From Stenotrophomonas indicatrix (lineage in GTDB: Bacteria; Pseudomonadota; Gammaproteobacteria; Xanthomonadales; Xanthomonadaceae), in assembly GCF_002750975.1 (NCBI RefSeq), contig NZ_PEJS01000001.1:682001-746000 (forward strand): a stretch of DNA of 64,000 bases, written 5' to 3'. Within the stretch, counting starts at the first letter, position 1. Each line of letters begins with the position of its first letter. Made by a program: the position numbers and the translations under genes. Under the pieces are notes generated by a model. That model made no database searches. It was not told the origin of the DNA and saw only the letters and a list, made by a program, of their open reading frames with translations. This document shows, piece by piece, positions 37,668-46,426 of this stretch.

Positions 37668-38351
37668 TCAGTTCATTGCCTTGATGGTCAGGTCCAGCGC
37701 ATCGCGGCCGCTCTCACGCTGCAGCATGCGCGCCGGCACCGGGAACTCCGGCACGATCCAGGCGATCAGCTCCTTGTTGCCGTCGGTGCGCGAGACCTTG
37801 GTGGCCTCGTAGCTCTTGCCGCCGACGGTGACCGATTCCTTGCCCACCACGCGGTAGGTCATGTTCTTGATACGGCCTTCGTCGACCATGCGATAGGTCA
37901 GCGGCTTGCCTGCGGCCAGGTCGCGGGCGATGGCCAGGTTGATCAGCAGCGCGTCCATGTCGCCGGCCTTCAGGGCGATCGGTCCGGCGCGGTCCGGCTT
38001 GATGTCGCCGGTCCAGGTGGCCTGGTTGCTGGTCCAGTTGTAGTTGGCCTGCACATTGCGCTTCTTCACCAGCAGCGCAGAGCGGTCCTGGCTGCTGAGC
38101 GGGCGCAACTGCCCGCGCACTTCCTCGAACACCGTGGTCTGGCTCAGGTCCGCCAGCTGGTTCTTGACCTGCAGGCTGTAACGCCACTTGTTGGTGCCTT
38201 CGCTGGCCAGGGTCATGCTGCCATTGGCCTGCATGCCCATGTAGCTGGCGAGGTAGTCGGCCTTGAACGGCTGCAGGGCCATGGCCGGCAGGCTGGCCAC
38301 CGACAGTGCGGCAGCGGCGATCCAGGTCAGGGGGCGGGTCAGGGTGTTCAT
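37668..38351 (-). CDS. DUF3108 periplasmic protein, second copy
   Basis: A 227-residue protein with signal peptide (WIAAAALSVASLPAMA) and the DUF3108 fold: FKADYLASYMGMQANGSMTL, LADLSQTTVFEEV, YRMVDEGRIKNMTYRVVG and EFPVPARMLQRESG. A shorter paralogue of the neighbour at 38354; the two share motif order. Only two bases separate them. Role unknown; DUF3108 proteins are often near purine genes in this group. Confidence 0.88.
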   Translation of the reverse strand: MNTLTRPLTWIAAAALSVASLPAMALQPFKADYLASYMGMQANGSMTLASEGTNKWRYSLQVKNQLADLSQTTVFEEVRGQLRPLSSQDRSALLVKKRNVQANYNWTSNQATWTGDIKPDRAGPIALKAGDMDALLINLAIARDLAAGKPLTYRMVDEGRIKNMTYRVVGKESVTVGGKSYEATKVSRTDGNKELIAWIVPEFPVPARMLQRESGRDALDLTIKAMN

Positions 38352-38353
38352 GC

Positions 38354-39151
38354 TCAGACTCCTTGGTATTCAATCAGGCGCAGATCGACGCGATCTTCGC
38401 CGTCTTCACGTTGCAGGATGCGCACCGGGGTGGGGACACCGTTGGCGATCCAGAGAATGGTTTCATTGTTGCCGCCGTTGGTGCGATACACCCGCAGCGC
38501 GTTGTAGGACAGGTCGCCGACCTCGACGTTCTCGGTCTGCGGCGCAGCCTGGTAATCGTGCTGGCGCACCTTGCCCATGTCGACGTAGCGATAGTGCATG
38601 GCCGCGCCGGGACGGGCGTCGCGCATGATCGCCAGGTTGATCAGCAACGCGCTCTGGTCGCCGGCCTGCAGTGGAATCGGCTGGGCGCGCTTCTTTTCCA
38701 CGTCGCCGCTCCACTGCGCGGTACCGGCCTGCCAGTTGTAGGTGCCGACCGCCTTCTTGCCGAGGAACAGGCCCTTGCGCACCGTGCTCTGGCTGAGCGG
38801 CGCATACACACCGCTGCGCTCCTCGAACACCGTGCTCTGCTCGATGTTCAGGCCGAGCACGCTGGCAAAGCCGCGGCGGCCGACCACCTGCATGTCCACC
38901 CGCCACTGGCTGCCGCCGGTGTGGGTGACCTGCATGGTCGCATCGCCTGCTTCCTTGCCCTTGAAGAACGCCTGGTAGGTCGCGCTGAACGGCTGCAGCG
39001 GCGGCGGCTCCCAGGCCAGTGCAGGCAACACCGGCGGCGCCACCTCCGCAGGTGCCGGCGCAGCGGGCGCTGTTGCCTGGCCCCAGCCCGCACAGGCGAG
39101 GACGGCAAGCGGCAGCAGCAGAGTTGTACGCAGCAGGGACGTGGTCTTCAT
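38354..39151 (-). CDS. DUF3108 periplasmic protein, first copy
   Basis: A 265-residue protein with signal peptide and a Pro/Ala-rich linker, then the DUF3108 domain (FSATYQAFFKGKEAGDATMQV, NIEQSTVFEERSG, YRYVDMGKVRQHDYQA, NGVPTPVRILQREDGEDRVDLRLIEY). Paralogue of the following gene. Lies downstream of purN, co-directional. Confidence 0.88.
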   Translation of the reverse strand: MKTTSLLRTTLLLPLAVLACAGWGQATAPAAPAPAEVAPPVLPALAWEPPPLQPFSATYQAFFKGKEAGDATMQVTHTGGSQWRVDMQVVGRRGFASVLGLNIEQSTVFEERSGVYAPLSQSTVRKGLFLGKKAVGTYNWQAGTAQWSGDVEKKRAQPIPLQAGDQSALLINLAIMRDARPGAAMHYRYVDMGKVRQHDYQAAPQTENVEVGDLSYNALRVYRTNGGNNETILWIANGVPTPVRILQREDGEDRVDLRLIEYQGV

Positions 39152-39187
39152 GGCCGACAGGAACCGCAGGAGGGGAGCAGGATGCCA

Positions 39188-39206
39188 GCCCCGCAGTCAG
39201 CGGGGC
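39188..39206. other. intercistronic hairpin between purN and DUF3108 genes
   Basis: Perfect 7-bp stem GCCCCGC/GCGGGGC with AGTCA loop. No T-tract on either side, so a terminator call is not secure; it may be an RNA-stability hairpin. Confidence 0.45.
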
Positions 39207-39219
39207 GTGTGCACGGGCG

Positions 39220-39876
39220 TTACCGGTTCAGGTTTCCGGCGGAATCTAGAGCCAAGGGGCTAAACAGGGGGTGACCGTCGAACATCGGCAGGCCTTCCCG
39301 TTCAGCCAGGCGCCCTGCACAGAGCAGTTCCAGGGTGGCGATCAGCAACGGATGCTCCACCGCAAGCACGCGTTCGGCCAGGGTCTGTGCATCGTCGCCG
39401 GCAAGCACCGGAACCCGGGCCTGCGCCAGCACCGCGCCGGCATCCAGTTCCGGCACCACCAGGTGCACGCTGGCGCCGTGCTCGCTATCGCCGGCCTCAA
39501 GCGCCCGTGCATGGGTGTGCAGGCCCTTGTGCAACGGCAGCAGCGAGGGGTGGATGTTGACCAGGCGGCCAGTGAACCGCTGTACGAAATCGGCGCCCAG
39601 AATGCGCATGTAGCCGGCGCAGACGATCCAGTCCGGCGTGGATGCTGCCAGCGCATCACCCAGCGCCTGCTCGTAGGCGGCGCGGTTGCTGAATTCCTTC
39701 GGCGCATGCCCCCAGCGCCGATCCGTTGCCACCCGCTCCAGGGCGGTCGCATCGGGACGATCGGAGAACACGCCGACAATCTCGGCCTGCAGTCGCCCTG
39801 CCGCGATGGCGTCGACAATGGCCTGCAGGTTGCTGCCGCGCCCGGATGCCAGCACGGCGATTCGGCGGATGCTCAT
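39220..39876 (-). CDS. purN: phosphoribosylglycinamide formyltransferase (GART 1)
   Basis: A 218-residue enzyme converting GAR to FGAR with 10-formyl-THF. IAVLASGRGSNLQAI at the N-terminus; the catalytic region NIHPSLLPLHKGLHTHARALEAGD and GASVHLVVPELDAGAVLAQ carries the Asn-His-Asp triad. Its start overlaps the DUF2238 gene stop by four bases. Confidence 0.95.
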   Translation of the reverse strand: MSIRRIAVLASGRGSNLQAIVDAIAAGRLQAEIVGVFSDRPDATALERVATDRRWGHAPKEFSNRAAYEQALGDALAASTPDWIVCAGYMRILGADFVQRFTGRLVNIHPSLLPLHKGLHTHARALEAGDSEHGASVHLVVPELDAGAVLAQARVPVLAGDDAQTLAERVLAVEHPLLIATLELLCAGRLAEREGLPMFDGHPLFSPLALDSAGNLNR

Positions 39877-40535
39877 CGCACCACGCTCCGGCGTACCAGC
39901 GGCCACAGCAACAGGCTGCCCAGGGTCGCCAGCAGCATGTCCGCATGTGCGTCCCACATGTCGCCCTGCTGGCCGTTATAGGCCTCGGCCGCTTCCGGCG
40001 ACAGGGCAAGGGCGATGCCCCATTCCAGCCACTCATACACCAGGCTGGAACACATCACCGCCATCACCGCCAGGGTGAATGCCTGGCCGATGCGCAGCGC
40101 AGGCCAGGAATGTCGCGCCAGCTGCAGCAATGCGGGGGTGAAGCAGACGCCATAGAGGAAGTGGATCAGGCGATCGAAGTGGTTGCGCTGCCAGCCAAAG
40201 GCTGCGTCCGGCGACCACCCGAGCAGCGACTGCAGCCATGCGTCATACGGCACGTTGGAGTACAGCCAGCGCGCGGCCACGCAGTGGATGGCGATGAAGC
40301 CGCAGATGGCGATGAACGCGCCGTTGCCCAGCTGCCAGCGCCGGTCCACCCACCACAGGGCCAGCAGCCCGATCACCGTCAGCGAACTGTGCAGGGTCTG
40401 CTCGAGCGGCCACAGCGGATGGATCCAGGTGGCGGCGAAGATGCCCAGCACCGCGACCAGTGCGGCCTTCTTCGGTGCCGACAGGGAGTGGGTGGCGCGG
40501 TTGCGGGCGAGCGTGGAGGCAGCGGGCGTGGACAT
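39873..40535 (-). CDS. DUF2238 (YjdF-type) membrane protein
   Basis: A 220-residue protein with six hydrophobic helices. The conserved YGVCFTPALLQLARH, SSLVYEWLEWGIAL and the DMWDAHADMLLATLG segment identify DUF2238. Function unknown; the Asp/His-rich loop could bind metal. Sits within the purM-purN interval. Confidence 0.85.
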   Translation of the reverse strand: MSTPAASTLARNRATHSLSAPKKAALVAVLGIFAATWIHPLWPLEQTLHSSLTVIGLLALWWVDRRWQLGNGAFIAICGFIAIHCVAARWLYSNVPYDAWLQSLLGWSPDAAFGWQRNHFDRLIHFLYGVCFTPALLQLARHSWPALRIGQAFTLAVMAVMCSSLVYEWLEWGIALALSPEAAEAYNGQQGDMWDAHADMLLATLGSLLLWPLVRRSVVR

Positions 40536-40578
40536 GTCGGGGCGATCAGCAGAAGAGACGGAACATGCGCTTGCCAGC

Positions 40579-41001
40579 TCAGACGCTGACGTGGTCGCCG
40601 CGGTCGAACAGGGCGGCGATCTCCGGCTTGCGCAGGAAATACACCGCGTAGGCGGTCAGGGCCATGCCCAGTGGGCCGGCCATCACCGCTGCCCAGGCCG
40701 CGCCGCGACACCAGGCCAGATGGCTGCGCTGGCCAAGCAGCCGCGCGGTGCGCAGCTGCAGGAAACCCAAGCCGATGGCCAGCAGCGACACCGCGCCGTA
40801 CACCGTCGCCAGCACCGCGCCGTCGTCCATTCCGCGTTCGAAGGCGACGATGCCGACAAAGCCGAGGAAGACCAGCGCTGCCAGCCAATGGAAGCCGGCC
40901 AGCGTGTAGAACAGGATCTTCAGGTTGTGCAGGTGGCTTGCGGTCTGCAGGTCCGCCAGGGTCTGCCGTGGCAGCGGCGGTGGGTTCATGCCATCGCTCA
41001 T
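40579..41001 (-). CDS. small integral membrane protein
   Basis: A 140-residue protein with three or four hydrophobic helices (LFYTLAGFHWLAALVFLGFVGIVAF; ATVYGAVSLLAIGLGFLQL; AWAAVMAGPLGMALTAYAVYFL). The start at 41001 overlaps the upstream gene stop by four bases, implying coupling. No domain recognised. Confidence 0.8.
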   Translation of the reverse strand: MSDGMNPPPLPRQTLADLQTASHLHNLKILFYTLAGFHWLAALVFLGFVGIVAFERGMDDGAVLATVYGAVSLLAIGLGFLQLRTARLLGQRSHLAWCRGAAWAAVMAGPLGMALTAYAVYFLRKPEIAALFDRGDHVSV

Positions 41002-41495
41002 GCCACACCCGCCTGGCCAGCGAAGGTGGCCTTCACCTGCGGGCGCAGCAGCACGACCAGGGTGAACACGCCGAGGATGGTGCCGATGGGGGTGAACAGG
41101 CACGCCAGCCCCGCCACGATCATGCACAGCAGGTAGCGGCGCTGCTGTGACAGGCAGCGGCCGGCATAGGCCACGAAGCCTGCCAGGGTCAGCCCGCCGA
41201 GCACGATGCAGACGCCCATCACGGTGAACAGCCAGCCGACGAACTGCTGCTCTTCCGGCGATGACGGTTCACCGCCGGATTTCATCGGCAGCGAGCCGGA
41301 CAGCATGGCGATGCCCAGCACGATGTGCAGGACGAAGACCAGCGAGAACACCGCCATCAGGCCAGCGACCACATAGTGGCCGATCGCCAGCTGGCGCAGC
41401 TGGGTGGCGTCCTGCGGGCCGAACACCGGCACGGCCGGGTTCGGCGGCAGCACGGGCGGAGTCGGCGGCGTCGACAAGGGAGGAGGTGCGTCCAT
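40998..41495 (-). CDS. membrane protein with proline-rich N-terminus
   Basis: A 165-residue protein: Pro-rich cytosolic start (MDAPPPLSTPPTPPVLPPNP), DATQLRQLAIGHYVVAGLMAVF, and four hydrophobic helices. The repeated LRQLAIGHYVVAGL motif and the paired neighbour suggest related small membrane proteins acting together. Function unknown; lies 22 bp after purM. Confidence 0.8.
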   Translation of the reverse strand: MDAPPPLSTPPTPPVLPPNPAVPVFGPQDATQLRQLAIGHYVVAGLMAVFSLVFVLHIVLGIAMLSGSLPMKSGGEPSSPEEQQFVGWLFTVMGVCIVLGGLTLAGFVAYAGRCLSQQRRYLLCMIVAGLACLFTPIGTILGVFTLVVLLRPQVKATFAGQAGVA

Positions 41496-41517
41496 GCGGG
41501 TTCCTTTGTCCAGTGGA

Positions 41518-42576
41518 TCAGGCGATGTGGACGCGTTCGCCGCCCTGGGCGGTGACCACCTGGCCGATCGTCCAGTGCTCCAGGCCTTCCGCCTTCACCG
41601 CAGCGGATACGGCCTCGAGCTGGTCCGCAGCGACGATCAGCACGAAGCCGATGCCGCAGTTGAAGGTGCGCCACATCTCGCTGTCTGCCACCGCGCCTTC
41701 CTTCTGCAGCCACTGGAACACCGGCGGCAGGGTCCACGACGAGGCCTGGATGTCCAGGCCGAGGCCTTCGGGCACCACGCGGATGATGTTCTCGGTCAGG
41801 CCGCCACCGGTGATGTGGGCCATGCCGTGGATGGCATCGCCGTGCGACTTCAGCAGCGACAGGATCGGCTTGACGTACAGGCGGGTGGGGGCCATCAGCG
41901 CATCGACCAGCTTGACCCCGCCTTCCAGTTCCAGCTCCGCCGGGCGGCCGGCGCGGTCATAGATGCGACGTACCAGCGAATAGCCGTTGGAGTGCGGGCC
42001 GGACGAGGCGATGCCGATCAGCACGTCGCCGGCGGCGACATTGGCGCCGTCCTTCAGTTCGCTCTTTTCGACGGCCGCGACGGTGAAGCCGGCCAGGTCG
42101 TACTCGCCCGGCGCGTACATGTCGGGCATCTCGGCGGTTTCGCCGCCGATCAGGGCGCAGCCGGCCTCGGTACAGCCATTGGCGATGCCGCCCACGACCG
42201 CGGCGGCGGTGTCGATGTCCAGCTTGCCGGTGGCGAAGTAGTCCAGGAAGAACAAGGGCTCGGCGCCCTGCACCAGCACGTCGTTCACGCACATGGCGAC
42301 CAGGTCGATGCCGATCGTATCGTGGCGGTTCAGCTGGTGGGCCAGCTTCAGCTTGGTGCCGACGCCGTCGGTGCCCGACACCAGCACCGGCTCGCGGTAC
42401 TTGTTGGACAGGTCGAACAGGGCGCCAAAGCCACCCAGGCCGCCCATCACCTCCGGACGGAAGCTGCGCTTGACCAGGGGCTTGATCCGCTCGACCAGTT
42501 CGTTGCCGGCGTCGATGTCGACACCCGCGTCACGGTAGGTGAGGGGAGAAGGGGCGGAAGACGGGCTGTTGGTCAC
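41518..42576 (-). CDS. purM: phosphoribosylformylglycinamidine cyclo-ligase
   Basis: A 352-residue AIR synthetase. [78 protein letters not shown] and [11 protein letters not shown] are conserved. The GTG at 42576 (VTNSPSSAP) is taken as start; upstream extension has no similarity. The purine genes purM and purN are separated by three membrane-protein genes. Confidence 0.95.
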   Translation of the reverse strand: MTNSPSSAPSPLTYRDAGVDIDAGNELVERIKPLVKRSFRPEVMGGLGGFGALFDLSNKYREPVLVSGTDGVGTKLKLAHQLNRHDTIGIDLVAMCVNDVLVQGAEPLFFLDYFATGKLDIDTAAAVVGGIANGCTEAGCALIGGETAEMPDMYAPGEYDLAGFTVAAVEKSELKDGANVAAGDVLIGIASSGPHSNGYSLVRRIYDRAGRPAELELEGGVKLVDALMAPTRLYVKPILSLLKSHGDAIHGMAHITGGGLTENIIRVVPEGLGLDIQASSWTLPPVFQWLQKEGAVADSEMWRTFNCGIGFVLIVAADQLEAVSAAVKAEGLEHWTIGQVVTAQGGERVHIA

Positions 42577-42676
42577 GGGCGTCGGCGCTGGCAGGGGTTG
42601 AATCGCCGATTTTAACAGGCCGCATTGGCGCAAAGGCCGTATTCGGGCAACAATTCCCCCCGGATACGTCGAGCCA

Positions 42677-43816
42677 ATGGATGTCCTGATGCGCCGCAGC
42701 CTGTTTTTGACCCTGCTCCTTGCGCTGTGCCTGCCGGTGGCCACGATGGCCCAGAGCGGCATGCGAACCGAGGGGGATGTTGCCACTGCCAGTGGTGCGT
42801 ACGAGGCCGAAGTGCCCGTCAACAGCCAAGCCGAGGCTGACCGCAACGGTGCACTTGCCCGCGCGTTGAGCGTTGTACTGGGCAAATTGTCCGGCGATCG
42901 CAGCGTCATGTCGCGCCCCGGCGTGGCGCAGGCGTTGCGCAATGCCAAGGACTATGTGGCCAGCTACGACTACAAGCAGGACCAGAGCGTGGGCGCCAGC
43001 GGTGCGCCGAGCTTCCGTACCCTGCTGGTCGCGCGCTTCCGCGAGGACGACGTGGACGGGCTGGTGTCGGCCCTGGGGCTTCCGCTGTGGCCTCAGCCCC
43101 GGCCGAAGCCGGTGCTGTGGCTGGCCGTCGACGACGGCAGTGGTCCGCGTCTGGTCAGCGTGCAGCAGGCCAATGCTGCGCGGCCGCTGCTGAGCCGGGC
43201 CATCGAGCGCGGCTACAAGCTTGGCCTGCCCAGTGGTGGTGCCGCCGAGCAGGCCCTGGCCGGTGCCATCTGGCGCCAGGACAGCGCCGCAGTCGCGCGG
43301 GCCTCGTCGCGCTATTCGCCGCCGATGCAGCTGATCGGCAAGCTTTACCGCGCCAATGGCGGTTGGCAGGCGGACTGGGTGTTCGTCGACAACGGCCGTG
43401 AACTGAACAAGTGGACCAGCAAGGACGCCAACGCCATGCGCGCGATGGCCGCCGGTGCCGATGGCGCTGCCGACGCGCTGGTCAAGCGTTATGCCAAGGC
43501 CGGTGCGGCCACCGGCCAGGCGGGCACCTACCGCGTGGTGGTGACCGGCATCAACAGCGCTGACGAATACCTGCGCCTGGCCGCCGGCCTGCGTGAAGTG
43601 GCCGTGGTGCGCAACGTCACCCCGCTGCGCGCGACCGCCGACCATCTGGAACTGAATCTGGAAATGACCACCGGCCTGGCCGGCTTCAACCGCATGCTCG
43701 GCGACAACGGCGTGCTGGTGCCGTCGGCGACACTGCCGGCCCTGCCGACGCCGATCGACGATACGACCGGTGCACCGGCACCGGCGCCGGTCAGCAATGA
43801 GTACCGCCTGCGATGA
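42677..43816 (+). CDS. DUF2066 secreted protein
   Basis: A 379-residue protein with a signal peptide ([22 protein letters not shown]) and the DUF2066 domain ([31 protein letters not shown]). The middle shows [19 protein letters not shown] and the C-terminus an extended region. A second ATG lies at 42689. Its stop overlaps the next gene (ATGA), so it is coupled to perM and hda. Confidence 0.87.
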   Translation: MDVLMRRSLFLTLLLALCLPVATMAQSGMRTEGDVATASGAYEAEVPVNSQAEADRNGALARALSVVLGKLSGDRSVMSRPGVAQALRNAKDYVASYDYKQDQSVGASGAPSFRTLLVARFREDDVDGLVSALGLPLWPQPRPKPVLWLAVDDGSGPRLVSVQQANAARPLLSRAIERGYKLGLPSGGAAEQALAGAIWRQDSAAVARASSRYSPPMQLIGKLYRANGGWQADWVFVDNGRELNKWTSKDANAMRAMAAGADGAADALVKRYAKAGAATGQAGTYRVVVTGINSADEYLRLAAGLREVAVVRNVTPLRATADHLELNLEMTTGLAGFNRMLGDNGVLVPSATLPALPTPIDDTTGAPAPAPVSNEYRLR

Positions 43817-44985
43817 TCCTGTCCCCGGAAGCGGAAATCGCGCAGTTCCTGCGGCGGCTGAAGTTCATCCTGCTGGCCGGCCTGATCGGCTGGGTCGTGT
43901 GGCTGCTGGCGCCGATCCTGACGCCGTTCGTGCTGGCGCTGGCGCTGGCCTGGCTGGGCGATCCGCTGGTGGACCGCATCGAAGCCACCGGCCGTTCGCG
44001 CATGACCGGCGTGGTGCTGGTGTTCGTGGCGATGGTGCTGGTGATCGTCGCGCTGCTGCTGGTGCTGGTGCCGATGATCGAGCGCCAGATCAGCACACTG
44101 ATCGCCGCGGCTCCGCAGGCGCAGGCCTGGCTGATGGAGAAGGGCATTCCCTGGTTCGAGCAGAAGACCGGGCTGGAAGTGATGCAGTGGATGGATCCCG
44201 ACCGTGTGATCGAATGGGTGCGCAGCCATTGGCAGCAGGCCGGCGGATTCGCCACGACCTTCATGGGCTACGTATCGCGTTCGGGCTTCACGGTGGTGAC
44301 CTGGGTGGTCAACCTGTTGTTGCTGCCGATCCTGGCGTTCTACTTCCTGCGTGACTGGGACAAGCTGGTCGAACGCGTGGCATCGGTGATCCCGCGCAAC
44401 CAGATCGGCACGATCACCACGCTGGCACGTGAATCCAACGAGGTGCTCGGCGCCTTCATCCGCGGGCAGTTCCTGGTGATGCTGGCGCTGGGCGTGATCT
44501 ACGCCGGTGGCCTGTCGCTGGTGGGGCTCAAGCTGGGCCTGCTGATCGGCCTGATCGCCGGCCTGATCAGCTTCATTCCCTACCTGGGCGCGACCACCGG
44601 CATCCTGATGGCGATCGTGGCTGCGCTGGTACAGGCGCAGGGGTTCGACCTGAAACTGCTGATCCTGGTGGGCGTGGTGTTCACCGTTGGCCAGCTGCTG
44701 GAGAGCTACGTGCTGACCCCGCGCATCGTCGGCGACAAGATCGGCCTGCACCCGGTGGCGGTGATCTTCGCGGTGATGGCCGGTGGCCAGCTGTTCGGCT
44801 TCCTGGGCATGCTGCTGGCGCTGCCGGTGGCGGCGGTCAGCAATGTGCTGTTGCGCTATGCGCACCAGCGTTACCGCCAGAGTGAGCTGTACGCCGGCGA
44901 GAAGCCCGCGATCGTGCTTGATGGTGTGATCGACCAGCCCCATATCATCGTGCCTGGCAATGACAAGGGTCCGGAACTGAAGTGA
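43813..44985 (+). CDS. AI-2E family (PerM-like) membrane permease
   Basis: A 390-residue protein with about eight hydrophobic helices and the family region ESNEVLGAFIRGQFLVMLALGVIYAGGLSLVGLKLGLLIGLIAGLISFIPYLGATTGI. In family members this is variously a sodium/proton antiporter or AI-2 exporter; no substrate can be read here. Coupled on both sides (DUF2066, hda). Confidence 0.91.
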   Translation: MILSPEAEIAQFLRRLKFILLAGLIGWVVWLLAPILTPFVLALALAWLGDPLVDRIEATGRSRMTGVVLVFVAMVLVIVALLLVLVPMIERQISTLIAAAPQAQAWLMEKGIPWFEQKTGLEVMQWMDPDRVIEWVRSHWQQAGGFATTFMGYVSRSGFTVVTWVVNLLLLPILAFYFLRDWDKLVERVASVIPRNQIGTITTLARESNEVLGAFIRGQFLVMLALGVIYAGGLSLVGLKLGLLIGLIAGLISFIPYLGATTGILMAIVAALVQAQGFDLKLLILVGVVFTVGQLLESYVLTPRIVGDKIGLHPVAVIFAVMAGGQLFGFLGMLLALPVAAVSNVLLRYAHQRYRQSELYAGEKPAIVLDGVIDQPHIIVPGNDKGPELK

Positions 44986-45692
44986 TTGGTGTGCCGCAAC
45001 TTCCGCTGGCCCTGCATTACCCGCGGGACCAGCGGCTGGAAAGCTTCATCGGCGCGCCGGACGGCGCGCTGGCGCAGCTGCATGCCATCGCGGTAGGGGC
45101 CAGCCACGACTGGGTGTACCTGGAAGGCGCGGCCGGCACCGGCAAGACCCACCAGGCGCTGGCGATGTGTTCCAGCGCCGAGCAGGCCGGGCGCCTGCCG
45201 ACCTACGTACCGCTGGCCAGCGTGGTCGGCCGGGTTCGGGTGGCGCTGGAAGGGCTTGAGCAGCGCGAGCTGGTGGCGCTGGATGGCCTGGATGCGGTGG
45301 CAGGCAATCGTGAGGATGAAATCGCGTTGTTCGATTTCCACAACCGCGCGCGCGCTGCCGACGTGACGGTGCTGTACACCGCACAGAAGTCGCCGGGCGA
45401 ACTGGGCCTGGTGCTGCCGGACCTGCGTTCGCGCCTGGGCCAATGCGTGCGCGTGCTGTTGCAGCCGCTGGACGAGGAAGGCCGCGCGGCGGTGCTGCGC
45501 GAGCGCGCGCTGCGCAGGGGGCTGGCGATCGACGAGGCCGCCATCGAGTGGCTGCTGTCGCACACCGGGCGCGAGCTGGGTGGGCTGATCACGCTGCTGG
45601 ACTGGCTGGATCGCGAGTCGCTGGCGGCGAAGCGGCGGATCACCGTGCCGTTCCTGCGCCAGGTGCTGGAAGAAGGCCGTCCTCGTTACTGA
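44982..45692 (+). CDS. hda: DnaA-regulatory inactivator Hda
   Basis: A 236-residue DnaA-like AAA+ protein stimulating ATP-DnaA hydrolysis at the beta clamp. The N-terminus carries a clamp-binding motif (QLPLAL, residues 6-11). Walker A is YLEGAAGTGKTHQAL; LVALDGLDAVAGN is the Walker-B region. The GTG start overlaps the perM-like stop (GTGA). The same gene trio is common in xanthomonads. Confidence 0.93.
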   Translation: MIGVPQLPLALHYPRDQRLESFIGAPDGALAQLHAIAVGASHDWVYLEGAAGTGKTHQALAMCSSAEQAGRLPTYVPLASVVGRVRVALEGLEQRELVALDGLDAVAGNREDEIALFDFHNRARAADVTVLYTAQKSPGELGLVLPDLRSRLGQCVRVLLQPLDEEGRAAVLRERALRRGLAIDEAAIEWLLSHTGRELGGLITLLDWLDRESLAAKRRITVPFLRQVLEEGRPRY

Positions 45693-45710
45693 GGGTGGGG
45701 TTTGTTTGCA

Positions 45711-45895
45711 GGGCTGCCGCCCTGCACCCGCAGAAGCAACGTCAACGTCAGAAGCTGGCTATCCGTGGGATGGCGGGGCGGCTCAGGTTGCGGGGGACGG
45801 CGCAAGTACGTCCCTGTAGCCTCGGTCGCGCCATCCATGGCGCTCACGCCCCCGCAACCTGAGCCACCCCGCCTTCGACAGGTTCCCGCGATCTG
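45711..45895. repeat. large palindromic intergenic element, inverted copy
   Basis: Arms at 45772-45796 and 45849-45873 pair over 25 bp with one mismatch. Read on the minus strand, the core is the same as in the other copies (GCGCCATGGATGGCGC, then ACAGGGACGTACTTGC). To its left are the GCAGGGCTGCCGCCCTGC hairpin (about 45716-45733) and the CAACGTCAACGTC tract, as in the 27.7-kb copy. Confidence 0.8.
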
Positions 45896-45921
45896 TCGGG
45901 TCGTCGTTCTGCACTGCTGTT

Positions 45922-45985
45922 GGTGGATGTCGACCTTGGTCGACACGTGTCTTGCTTGTGGTGGGTGACGACCGTTGGTCGTCAC
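45922..45985. repeat. two REP elements
   Basis: 45922-45946 (GGTGGATGTCGACC/GGTCGACAC) and 45960-45985 (GGTGGGTGACGACC/GGTCGTCAC). Different stems, same GGTGG(G/A)TG head. The second abuts the truncated large element. Confidence 0.82.
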
Positions 45986-45987
45986 AA

Positions 45988-46102
45988 GAGCGAAGCGACC
46001 CGCTTCTGCTTTTCCTTCTTTTCCGTGGCTGGACGCACACGCAGACTGTCAGAGGTCGGGCGGGTGGGCCATGCAGGGGCGTTGGCGCCATGATGGCGAC
46101 AA
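45988..46102 (+). repeat. truncated large palindromic element (left half)
   Basis: Left flank and left arm match the copy at 46218-46405 nearly base for base (including GGCGGGTGGGCCATGCAGGG). The sequence breaks off within the central hairpin at about 46102, where a SMAG element begins. The right arm is missing. Confidence 0.78.
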
Positions 46103-46215
46103 GTAGATCCACGCCATGCGTGGATGAGACTTTCCCAGGAAGGACTGCCTTGGATCCGATGTGCACCGCTTTGGTGGGGAACTACTTCTGGCGGGTGACG
46201 ACCGTTGGTCGTCAC
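46103..46215. repeat. SMAG element and a REP between two large elements
   Basis: SMAG (GTAGATCCACG type) at 46103-46125; a GGCGGGTGACGACC/GGTCGTCAC REP at 46190-46215. The segment between them (46126-46189) shows no gene. Confidence 0.82.
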
Positions 46216-46217
46216 CA

Positions 46218-46405
46218 GAGCGAAGCGACCCGCTTCTGCTTTTCCTTCTTTTTCGTGGCTGGACGCGCACGGAATTTGTCAGAGGTCGGGCGGGTGGGCC
46301 ATGCAGGGGCGTTGGCGCCATGGATGGCGCCATCGAGCTTACAGGGACGTACTTGCAGCGTCCCCTGCATGGCCCACCCGCCCGGCCAAGCACGGCTTTT
46401 GATTC
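46218..46405 (+). repeat. large palindromic intergenic element, complete copy
   Basis: Left flank GCGACCCGCTTCTGCTTTTC... then perfect 22-bp arms at 46288-46309 and 46362-46383. Central hairpin TGGCGCCATGGATGGCGCCA (46313-46332) and GGGACG/CGTCCC (46344-46349 with 46359-46364) next to the right arm. Ends in GGCCAAGCACGGCTTTTG. Lies between convergent hda and murU; the whole 734-bp gap is repeats without a gene. Confidence 0.82.
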
Positions 46406-46426
46406 AAGCGACCAACCACGACGGGC

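Noticed and set aside
46000..46420. Short frames over the large elements giving basic (Arg/Lys/Ser) peptides
   Set aside because: They follow the repeat sequence in several frames, have no proper ribosome-binding site, and vanish with the repeat copies; not genes.
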